A stretch of 34,363 nt of DNA from Thermocladium modestius JCM 10088. Lineage in GTDB: Archaea > Thermoproteota > Thermoprotei > Thermoproteales > Thermocladiaceae. The stretch is from assembly GCA_001315925.1 (NCBI GenBank), contig BBBF01000017.1, positions 1 to 34,363 of the forward strand, in the 5' to 3' direction. A model generated the notes under the pieces. That model saw only the letters and a list, made by a program, of their open reading frames with translations, searched no databases and was not told where the DNA came from. Below are positions 26,367 to 34,363 of this stretch, piece by piece (positions within the stretch are counted from its first letter, which is position 1; each line of letters starts with the position of its first letter). The position numbers were made by a program, and so were the translations under genes.

Positions 26367-27286
26367 ATGGATATCAATTCGTGCTTGACGGTACTGATAC
26401 CTGCTAAAATGGAGGCAGGGATAGGTAAGGTAATAGAGGAGCTGCACGAGCATGGATTGAATAACATCATCACCGTTGTAGATGACTATGATGATCCAAC
26501 GGCAGCCGCTGCGGCATCTCTTGGTTCACAAGTTGTTAAGAGTGGTGGGATGGGCAAGGCAAACGCGGTTTATGCAGGGCTCAGATACGTGAGGACCCCC
26601 CCTTCGTCTTGGTTATGGATGGCGATTATACATACGATCCCAGCAGCGTGCGGGAAATGCTTAGAATGGCTATCCAGAACGACTTGGACGAGGTGTTGGG
26701 GGCTAGACTTATGGGGGAAGGAAAACATACCCCCCCTCTTCATAGGTTCGGCAACGCTGTGTTGACGGGTATTTTCAATCTATTATTTGGAACGAGCTTA
26801 AGCGATGTGTTGACCGGGATGTATTTGCTGAGGAGTGATGCGGCTAGGTCGATAATACCGGGATCCAAGGGATTCAGCGTGGAGGTCGATATAGCCTCTC
26901 AAATAGCCTCCACCGGAAAGATAGGCGAGCTGCCGATTAAGTACAGGAAGCGAATAGGCGATCCAAAGCTTAGGTGGAGTCATGGGTTAAATATAGGAGT
27001 GGACATCATAAGGCTAATGATAAGATACAATCCCATTTTCATTTTCTCGCTGGCCGTTGCCCTCCTCCTAGTTCCTGGCCTTCTATTAACTCTATATACG
27101 GGAGTTCAGCTTCTCTTTCGCCACGTGAATCACTTCATTTGGGGAATAATAGCGGTTGAACTGACCAGCACGGGAATGATAGGGCTCATGATGGCCCTCC
27201 TTGCGCTTATGATAAAGCGGTTGGAGTTCAGGTTGGTGAATGCGAATAAGGCAGGCAAGAACCCATGCGAGGGACTCGAGCTATAA
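26367..27286 (+). CDS. Family 2 glycosyltransferase with C-terminal membrane helices (frame broken once)
   Basis: A dolichyl-phosphate-sugar-synthase-like enzyme of about 305 residues. The GT-A domain starts LTVLIPAKMEAGIGKVIEEL, has NIITVVDDYDDPT, SGGMGKANAVYAGL and the metal motif MDGDYTYDP (DxD), then LTGMYLLRSDAAR and KGFSVEVDIASQIAS. Two helices follow (IFIFSLAVALLLVPGLLLTL, IIAVELTSTGMIGLMMALL). The break is at 26596-26602: five C read YVRTPFVLVMDGD, while seven are present. A TTG eleven codons upstream (26334) is an alternative start. Probably makes lipid-linked sugar for surface glycans. Confidence 0.85.
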
Positions 27287-27392
27287 TTCGACCATCCTCC
27301 CTGAATTTTCCTAGATCTGCAATATGTCCCTCCTCCGGCCTGGCAATGGTGTTTGCGAAAATATTTAATAAAGAAGGGAGGGTTATGATTGC

Positions 27393-27692
27393 GTGTCCAA
27401 TATACGTCGTCTAATACTTGATGTAGATGTGCCCAGCTCCGCCCACCTGATGGATTTAGCCCAAACCTTGACCGAGGTGGCGGGCGTTAAAGCGGTTAAT
27501 ATAACCGTTACCGATACGGACGTCGACGTGCTTGGTCTCTTGATAGTGGTGGACGGCGTGGGCATAGATTACAAGGCATTGGAGGAGTCCATAACCAGCA
27601 TGGGCGGCGCTATCAGGAGCATAGACCAGGTAATAGCGGGGGAGTACGTCTTGGACCTTGATGCTAAAAAATTAAAGGATGTAGGAGACTAA
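27393..27692 (+). CDS. DUF211 family protein
   Basis: A 99-residue intact protein: RRLILDVDVPSSAHLMDLAQ, VAGVKAVNITVTDTDVDVLG, GIDYKALEESITSMGGAIRS, IDQVIAGEY. This is the ferredoxin-like DUF211 fold known only from archaea, with no assigned function (ring-like assemblies and metal or ligand binding are suspected). GTG 27393 lies 27 bp after TATTTAATAA, a leaderless start. It is followed after 7 nt by a membrane protein gene, so the two form an operon. Confidence 0.85.
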   Translation: MSNIRRLILDVDVPSSAHLMDLAQTLTEVAGVKAVNITVTDTDVDVLGLLIVVDGVGIDYKALEESITSMGGAIRSIDQVIAGEYVLDLDAKKLKDVGD

Positions 27693-27699
27693 GTTATGA

Positions 27700-28221
27700 A
27701 TGTCGCTGGGCCTCGGCGCCGGCATCGGTAGATATTTGGTGATGGGATTCCTCGACAGCACCGTTACAGCGATAGCCTTATCTCCATTCCTTCCATTGCG
27801 GAGTGGAGAGGCGGGCGTGGGTTCGGCATTAATAATAATGTTCATCAACCTAGTAACGGCATTCATGGCTGAGTACACTGAGGAGAGGAGGGATTTGGGC
27901 AAGATGGAGAGATCGCTGTTCATGAGGCAAGGAAGCATGTTGAAGACAAAGCTTTACAGGGAAAGGATAATCGAGGTAATCCATAGAAGCGCAGTGTTCG
28001 GCGCCGTGTCGTTTGGGGGGGCGGCCATGGTTACGGAGTTAACGGCGGATTTGGTGAAAGTTATGGGAATTCCCGTGATTCCCATTGCATTGCTTGGGAT
28101 ATTTGGTTCGCTCATGAGCAGGTACTTTGGCGGCAATGAATTCGTGTGGTTTGCGTTTTACCTATCAATAGGGATCGCGGCAGCTGGGTTGGGCTTATTA
28201 ATTAGGTTCTTCCTCCCATGA
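27700..28221 (+). CDS. Polytopic membrane protein, possibly VIT/TIGR00267-like
   Basis: A 173-residue intact protein with four to five helices: YLVMGFLDSTVTAIALSPF, VGSALIIMFINLVTAFMAEY, a charged cytoplasmic loop (EERRDLGKMERSLFM), VFGAVSFGGAAMVTEL, then VIPIALLGIFGSL and YLSIGIAAAGLGLLIRFFL. The GFLDSTVTAI helix and the charged loop recall VIT1-type iron/manganese carriers, but I cannot confirm this. It follows DUF211 by 7 nt. The G7 at 28015-28021 stays in frame. Confidence 0.6.
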   Translation: MSLGLGAGIGRYLVMGFLDSTVTAIALSPFLPLRSGEAGVGSALIIMFINLVTAFMAEYTEERRDLGKMERSLFMRQGSMLKTKLYRERIIEVIHRSAVFGAVSFGGAAMVTELTADLVKVMGIPVIPIALLGIFGSLMSRYFGGNEFVWFAFYLSIGIAAAGLGLLIRFFLP

Positions 28222-28273
28222 CTAGCGTCGAGGGATGGGCTCCCCCCCCGCCGCCTCCCCCCCAACTGCATTA

Positions 28274-29148
28274 TCAGGGCGGGAATTGCATGAATAGACC
28301 CAGCACGGCGGCCAGTATGAACATGGTGAGGATTGGGCTGGTCATCTTGAACATGGTCCAAAAAGCGTCGTCGGTTGGGTTCAGCAAGGATTTGGCGGAT
28401 ATGTATATGGACATGGCAACGAATGGAAGTAGTATTATGTACCCGGGAATTGAGTTTACGTAAATGACGTAGAGGAACAGCATATATATAGTAGATAATA
28501 TGTTGAGCCCCCCCGATATGGTGCTTATGGCGGTGCTCCTCCTCACCAGCACTGGAAGCATTGGGATCCCTGCCTTCCTGTAATCGTCGGAGTACCTCAT
28601 CACCAGGGACCATATATGGGCCGGTATCCATAGATAAACGGCAAATGATAGGAGCATTGCCTCCAGGTTTATGGGCGCTGCGGCAGCCCAACCGCTCAGC
28701 AAAGCAGCATTGCCGGCGAATCCCCCCCCTATCAATATGTTCAACCAAGTCCTTCTCTTGAGAATGAGCGTATATATTATTGAATAGAACACCCACCCCC
28801 CCGCTAGCATAAATATGAAAGGCATGAGGCCTAGCCATATGTAGCCCAAAACAAGCCCGGCAGCCGTTAATACGATCATCTCAACCCAAGCCGCTTTCAC
28901 CGATATTGAACCGGCGGGAAGAGGCCTCTTGGCAGTTCTCGTCATCAATGCATCGACATCCTTCTCGAACAACATGTTTGCGGCAGCGGATCCACCGGTG
29001 GATAGCAATCCAGCAATCGCTATCTCAACTAGCCTTAACGCATTGATCTTGGGGGGATAGCGGCTATTAGATATCCACCAATGGCGGATAGGACCAACAG
29101 CCAAATCACGCGAGGCTTCATTAATTCTATGGCATCGCCCAGCTTCAT
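28274..29148 (-). CDS. ctaB: Heme O synthase (protoheme IX farnesyltransferase), UbiA family (frame broken once)
   Basis: A membrane prenyltransferase that adds farnesyl to heme for terminal oxidases. About 290 residues with nine helices. Motifs: AIELMKPRVIWLLVLSAIGG (KPR start), AAANMLFEKDVDALMTRTAK (NxxxDxxxD), RPLPAGSIS, WVFYSIIYTLILKRRTWLN, and the second Asp site VMRYSDDYRKAGIPMLPV. The break is at 29051-29056 (six for four), separating the first helix from the rest. Start ATG 29148; ATG 29157 in frame is an alternative; TATA (CTTATAATT) is centred ~27 bp upstream of 29148. It suggests an aerobic or microaerobic respiratory chain. Confidence 0.9.
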
Positions 29149-29264
29149 CGACTCCATGGATGAAGCGGGTCGCTTATAATTTTTTCTACCATGCTATCGG
29201 CGGTGAATTCTACAAAGCATTGCATCAAGCCGTTGATTTGGCCCGGGCCCGCTCCATGCTCCAT

Positions 29265-29333
29265 TGATGTTTGCTTCTTCCAGTTAAGCGGGATGGTTTT
29301 TTGCATTGCGGGTGTTGATCGAGGATTCTAGTG
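29265..29333 (+). repeat. 69-bp dispersed repeat, copy 2
   Basis: Same orientation as copy 1 (26038-26106), three mismatches (cg for tt, and c for a). It lies between the heme O synthase promoter and the end of the next minus-strand gene, so here it does not follow a plus-strand gene. No terminal inverted repeats or duplicated target bases are visible. Confidence 0.85.
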
Positions 29334-29388
29334 GGATGGGAGATTACGTGTTTTTTCGTGGAGAGGGCGTGGGTCATCGTCATCATGG

Positions 29389-29997
29389 TCAAGAAGATCT
29401 TATTGCTCCGGTTGCTGGAATTAAGGATTGAGTCTTGAGTCTCTTAATCAAATCGCGGGAGATCAATGCATTGAATATCTCCACGTATGCGTCGCTTGGC
29501 TCCACGGATCTGATCACTATATCGTAAGCCTTGGAGAGGTTCTTGACGTTTTTAACGCATGCCTCCCTGAACGGGCATGTCTTGCAGAGACCGGTGGATC
29601 CCTTGAATATCAATATTCCATATTGAGGATCCATGAAGGCACCTCTATCATTTCTCAGGCGGAGCTTTATCTCTCCATCGGAGTAATCCGCGTTGAAAGC
29701 CACGAATAGTGCCGCGGCGGGCTCGTAGCATTTACCCCCCGTATGGATCAGCCAGTTGGCCTTAATCAATGCCTTCAAGTGCCTAGCCAGTTGGCCCCCC
29801 CTCGGTATTCCGCTTGACTTCAATAGATCGGTGAAGCTGCATTCCCCCCCCTTAGCCGCCGCCTCCATTATCTTGAGATTAAGCGACTGGAACACAATGT
29901 CGAAGCTGTCCACGGGCATCAGGATGTAGCTCTTCAATTCCCCCCCCTTAAGGTTACCCATTGATACAAAAACGTTACCTGCATTGACTTCCTGCAT
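29389..29997 (-). CDS. Winged-helix regulator with C-terminal CxxCP-x5-C motif
   Basis: About 202 residues, intact. After ~30 residues an ArsR-like winged helix can be read: LNLKIMEAAAKG-ECSFTDLL, SSGIP-RGGQLARHLKALIKA, NWLIHTGGKCYEP. The C-terminal half is a beta-rich domain with CKTCPFREACVKNV, a Cys motif suited to Zn or an Fe-S cluster. Similar crenarchaeal HTH proteins exist, but ligand and target are unknown. I chose ATG 29997 (MQEVNAGNV) over an upstream TTG because an AT-rich box (AAAGAATTTCC) lies at about -27. Confidence 0.65.
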   Translation of the reverse strand: MQEVNAGNVFVSMGNLKGGELKSYILMPVDSFDIVFQSLNLKIMEAAAKGGECSFTDLLKSSGIPRGGQLARHLKALIKANWLIHTGGKCYEPAAALFVAFNADYSDGEIKLRLRNDRGAFMDPQYGILIFKGSTGLCKTCPFREACVKNVKNLSKAYDIVIRSVEPSDAYVEIFNALISRDLIKRLKTQSLIPATGAIRSS

Positions 29998-30202
29998 GTT
30001 TACTGCGCCGGGGGGCAAGCGGAAATTCTTTACGCGGCTAACAGCGCGTCGTGTTGCCGGAGATGCTTGATCTGTCCTAGATGGAGATAGCGGAGCATGC
30101 TGGATCGAGTTGCTGCATTAAGGCATTGCTCAACGCCGATTCGCTAAGCAATGGGGAATTACTAGGAGGTTAGTTGAACATGCGTATCGCTTGCGTTGGG
30201 CT

Positions 30203-32041
30203 TCACCTGATATATGTAAATTGGGTAGGCAGTTCCCCCCCCGCGTCTGGGAGCAACGTGACTCCGGTCCCGAATTGAGTCACCTTGGTGGCATTGATTA
30301 CTTGATCTGTGACCAGGTAAACGGTTCCATTCAAGGCCTCCGCGGTTTGTTGCGGGTCGTATGAAACCACTATGTTGTGGCCAAACCTATCGGCCAGGTG
30401 CATGAAGGTATAGGTGCAGTAATCAGTGACGTAAGTGCCATTATGGGTATCCGCGTATAGCCCGGCCTCGTACGCGTACCGCTCCGTGGGAACCACGGTG
30501 CAGGCCCTAGCATATGTTCCCTGCACTAGCAGCGTCGAGTCGCCGGGAAACAGGGATGGAACTATTGGCGCCCATGTCCACGCGATGTCCAGCAACATGA
30601 AGGCTACTGCGAATGCCGCCGCTAAAAACTTGGGCTTTGTGGATAGCGGGACTAGGGCTACCGGCAACATCAAGCTCCACCTCCACCACTGAACGAAGCT
30701 ATAGGCCGGGGGGGCCAGGGCGGCCGGCAGCGTTATTATGAGGAGCCAGAGAAGAACGGCGGCGATGCTGAACGGCGGCCTCCTCCTGTAGTGAGAGGCG
30801 AGCAGTATGAGAGGCCACATGGCCACCAGCAGCGGTCCAAGATACTGGCTCAACGCTTGGGTGAAAATTACGGAGCGACTCTCGGTCAGTGGACTGGACA
30901 CGCTAACGCTCACGCCCGTTGTCGTGTGCATTAACGCGACGTGGAGCGGGGCAAAGTTAGTGTAAACTATATCTCCCATAACGCCCACCAGGCCCAGCAT
31001 AAGCCATCGCGGGTTCCTGTCCTTAACGGCGAAGTATGACAAGAACAAAAGGGCAGTGAGGGTGGCGGAGGTTTGGTGAGCCAGCGTCGACAATATGGCC
31101 AATATAGCAACATGCCCCCCCACTTTCTCTCTCCCTTTATATGCCTCTCGAATTCAGCGATGGTTAATAGAAGGAATATTATTCCCAGCATGTTCCTGCT
31201 GAGCTCCCATGAAATCGAGTATGTGGTGGGGGGGTAGAACGTGAATAGCGTGGCTCCTATGAATGCCTCCCCCCCCTCTCCATGCCCAGCCTCTTCAAGG
31301 CGTAATCCATTGCCACGCCCATAAATCCAAGCAATGCTGGGTTAACGAATTTGAAGATGATCCATGGGCTCACAGCAAACGATAATGGATACAAAAACAT
31401 ATAGAGAAGCGGTGGAAGAATAGAGGGGGGCCGCCGTACCACCACGTATAGGTAAAGAAGGTGGGTTTCAAGGCATAGTCCATCAATGTGGCTGCGTATT
31501 CAGGAGTATCATAGCCCACAAACCATGGCCAAGTAACGATCTCTGGTATCAATCGTACCAGGAATGCCGCCGTGAATATCACTAGATAATCATGGGCAAT
31601 GGCGAACTCGGCAATGCTCTTGAGTCCACCCATTAATTCATCCTTTATTGATGGATGTCCCTTGCTGCCCGACAATGATAAGGAGTACTCCGCCATTTCC
31701 ATGCCGGCCAGCATGATGATAGCATACGCATCGGCCGGTTGCCTAAGATAGCCCCCCCAACTGTTGGTTCCTATCAATGGAAATACGCCCCCCCGTCAAC
31801 ACTACATAATTAAATATCAATAACCCCCCCCTACCCGCCCACGCCAATAATACGCCCAACAGAGACATTAGTGAGGAGCTGCTCCATTTTCTGTCAATCT
31901 CAAGCGCGAAATGAGCCGTAATCCATATTAAAACCAGCCAAAGCAATACATCCACGAAGCCCGTGGGGGGCGGGCTAGTTGATAGGCAATTAATATGGGG
32001 GGGGACACAATCATTGATATGAAGGCCAGGATCCTCTTCAT
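30203..32041 (-). CDS. GT-C-like polytopic membrane protein (frame broken)
   Basis: About 610 residues with roughly 12 membrane helices, joined from five or six frames. After two N-terminal helices comes FLVRLIPEIVTWPWFVGYDT, then PEYAATLMDYAL, recalling the first loop of GT-C glycosyltransferases with its acidic residue. Further helices include SFAVSPWIIFKFVNPALLGF and LGIIFLLLTIAEF. The final ~110 residues are extracellular (TVVPTERYAYEAGLYADTHN, YVTDYCTYTFMHLADRFG). Breaks at 31103, 31268, 31424, 31750, 31790 and 31964 fit tract errors. Start ATG 32041 is ~27 bp after AATTTTTAAA. Whether the first ~70 residues are a separate gene is not certain. Confidence 0.6.
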
Positions 32042-32155
32042 TACATACGAGGCGATTTCCATTTTAAAAATTTGTCGATGCTCCATTCGCTCCCTTGCAT
32101 CGGTTCCCGTGACGATCGGCTTCAGTATTTAAAGCTCGGAAGCAATTCGCATTCC

Positions 32156-33482
<1,327 letters not shown>

Positions 33483-33607
33483 GTGGGTTACGCCGCTTGC
33501 GCCCGCTCAAATGCTTTTCCTAAGCTGGCCGTCGAAAATCACAGTTGAAAATCACAAATCCCTCCACGCAGCCCATTGCCTCCTGGGAAGGCCGGGAGCA
33601 TTCCTCG

Positions 33608-34240
33608 TTATTTTTCCATCATTTCATCATATAAGGCCTCGTTAAACGAATCATTCGCCGATATCGCATGCATGTATACATTCACTTGTGCTGGGATCAA
33701 TAATTTGCCCAGCAAGCCATTTTCGGCCGTCGCCACGTATAGAGTTATATTTACGTCGATGGGGGGGATGCCATTTCCATTAAGGCATGAAATCACAGTT
33801 AGGTTATACGCTCTGCTTGCGGCGAAGGGCAGCGGCAGCCGCGGCAGGGTCCTGTTCCCGGTCTCCTCATATTTATAGCAATACAATCCCTGCAAGTTCT
33901 CATAAAATGCGGCCTTACCTTCCGTCCCGTTAAATTCAAGGCACTTCCCTAAGGGCACGTGATCGGTCCACGGGCATATGATCAATGACTTATTATATAT
34001 CCATGCTGCTCCAAAGTAATTGCCCATCAATATGAATCCCCTCTTAATCGTGTTTTGCCCATAGATAGCCTCAAAGCTCTTGGAGATGCCAAGATTGGGC
34101 ACGTATACATTGCCGTTATATACCACAGTGAAGGTGCCCGACGTGAGGCGGTCTATAGGCGATGCATACAAGAAATAAGCGGCCACTCCAATAACTATTA
34201 ATGCTGCTCCAATCAATGCAATGATTGTTTTCATGTTCAT
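33608..34240 (-). CDS. Unknown exported, membrane-anchored protein with many N-glycosylation sites
   Basis: A 210-residue intact protein: an N-terminal membrane helix (TIIALIGAALIVIGVAAYFLY), then an external domain with four Cys (ICPW, GKCLEF, LYCYKY, ISCLNG) and six N-x-S/T sites (NKS, NGT, NRT, NLT, NIT, NDS). This suits a surface protein glycosylated by the machinery encoded elsewhere in the window. ATG 34240 is ~27 bp after GTTAAATATC; an open frame 27 codons longer is less likely. I do not recognise the family. Its one G7 tract (33761-33767) stays in frame. Confidence 0.65.
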   Translation of the reverse strand: MNMKTIIALIGAALIVIGVAAYFLYASPIDRLTSGTFTVVYNGNVYVPNLGISKSFEAIYGQNTIKRGFILMGNYFGAAWIYNKSLIICPWTDHVPLGKCLEFNGTEGKAAFYENLQGLYCYKYEETGNRTLPRLPLPFAASRAYNLTVISCLNGNGIPPIDVNITLYVATAENGLLGKLLIPAQVNVYMHAISANDSFNEALYDEMMEK

Positions 34241-34331
34241 GTGAAAAGGAAGAGGACCCGGTCGATATTTAACGTTACCTCTACTCCCGGCGTTATTAGA
34301 GAACTTAATAAAGGGCCTCAAGCTCTAGGGC

Positions 34332-34363
34332 GTGGACATAAATGGACGGCGGCGAGGAAGTAC
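34332..34363 (+). CDS. Possible start of a gene running off the window
   Basis: A TATA-like CTTAATAAAG (34306-34315) is followed ~22-30 bp later by GTG 34332 and ATG 34342 in different frames, both open to the window end. Too little is present to name a product or choose the start. Confidence 0.25.
   Translation, partial: MDINGRRRGS

Noticed and set aside
27387..27400. A third copy of the palindrome half-site (ATTGCGTGTCCAAT) at the DUF211 start
   Set aside because: Only one half matches, the dyad partner is absent, and the bases are the start codon region of a real gene. A 14-base match in this window size can arise by chance.
28158..28838. A long open frame on the minus strand inside the heme O synthase region
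   Set aside because: It is a shadow: the other frame carries the UbiA motifs and membrane helices, while this one is His/Arg-rich with no motif.

Overview
The window reads as a hyperthermophilic crenarchaeon, most likely of the Thermoproteales/Thermoproteaceae group. The evidence is an aKMT4-type lysine methyltransferase, deoxyhypusine synthase, archaeal diphthine synthase, four-subunit 2-oxoacid:ferredoxin oxidoreductase, tungsten-type aldehyde:ferredoxin oxidoreductase, PUA-containing NOL1/NOP2/sun methylase, CobY and DUF211. A tRNA-Cys also appears to carry several introns. Most genes look leaderless, with a TATA box centred about 25-27 bp before the start codon. A heme O synthase suggests some aerobic respiration. 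No close reference was searched, so the genus is inference.

One property dominates everything: G and C tracts of exactly 7 (sometimes 6 or 8) occur every few hundred bases on both strands, inside and between genes, and most genes are broken at them. Where the true length can be deduced (a tRNA acceptor stem, conserved protein motifs), tracts of 4, 5 or 6 have become 7 or 8. A 4-to-7 change only adds a Gly or Pro; 5-to-7 breaks the frame. I therefore give most genes as reconstructed spans across several frames. A systematic consensus error is the likeliest cause, with a real G/C-tract mutator as the alternative.

Layout. 1-5200: end of a TauE/SafE-like permease with DUF1634; an RNA m5C methylase (-); DUF981 membrane protein; SpoIIM-like plus cobY (-); a ferritin-like protein; a membrane protein. 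5200-7860: aldehyde ferredoxin oxidoreductase flanked by two copies of a 25-bp palindrome, then a gene-free stretch that may hold an IS200/IS605 end. 7870-10711 (-): RCK potassium channel and alpha-glucan phosphorylase. 10863-13300: molybdopterin oxidoreductase, tRNA-Cys (-), tRNA-Val, and an intergenic stretch with four successive hairpins. 13355-16450: membrane-anchored phosphoesterase, MazG-like pyrophosphohydrolase (-), aKMT4 with an extra C-terminal helix-turn-helix-like domain, and another hairpin-rich gap. 16449-18615: deoxyhypusine synthase, a UDP-GlcNAc:polyprenyl-phosphate transferase and a small membrane protein, overlapping. 18856-21917: porGDAB operon. 21988-24907: unknown protein plus membrane-tethered winged-helix regulator, PfkB sugar kinase (-), diphthine synthase. 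25137-29148: metallo-beta-lactamase, family 2 glycosyltransferase, DUF211 plus polytopic membrane protein, heme O synthase (-), with a 69-bp dispersed repeat in two gaps. 29389-34363: Cys-motif regulator, GT-C-like membrane protein, SDR, alpha/beta hydrolase, an anchored glycosylatable protein and the possible start of one more gene.

Functional themes are ferredoxin-linked oxidation of aldehydes and 2-oxoacids, translation-factor and RNA modification (eIF5A hypusination, EF-2 diphthamide, m5C), polysaccharide and surface-glycan metabolism (phosphorylase, GlcNAc-1-P transferase, GT2, GT-C) and heme/cobamide cofactors.
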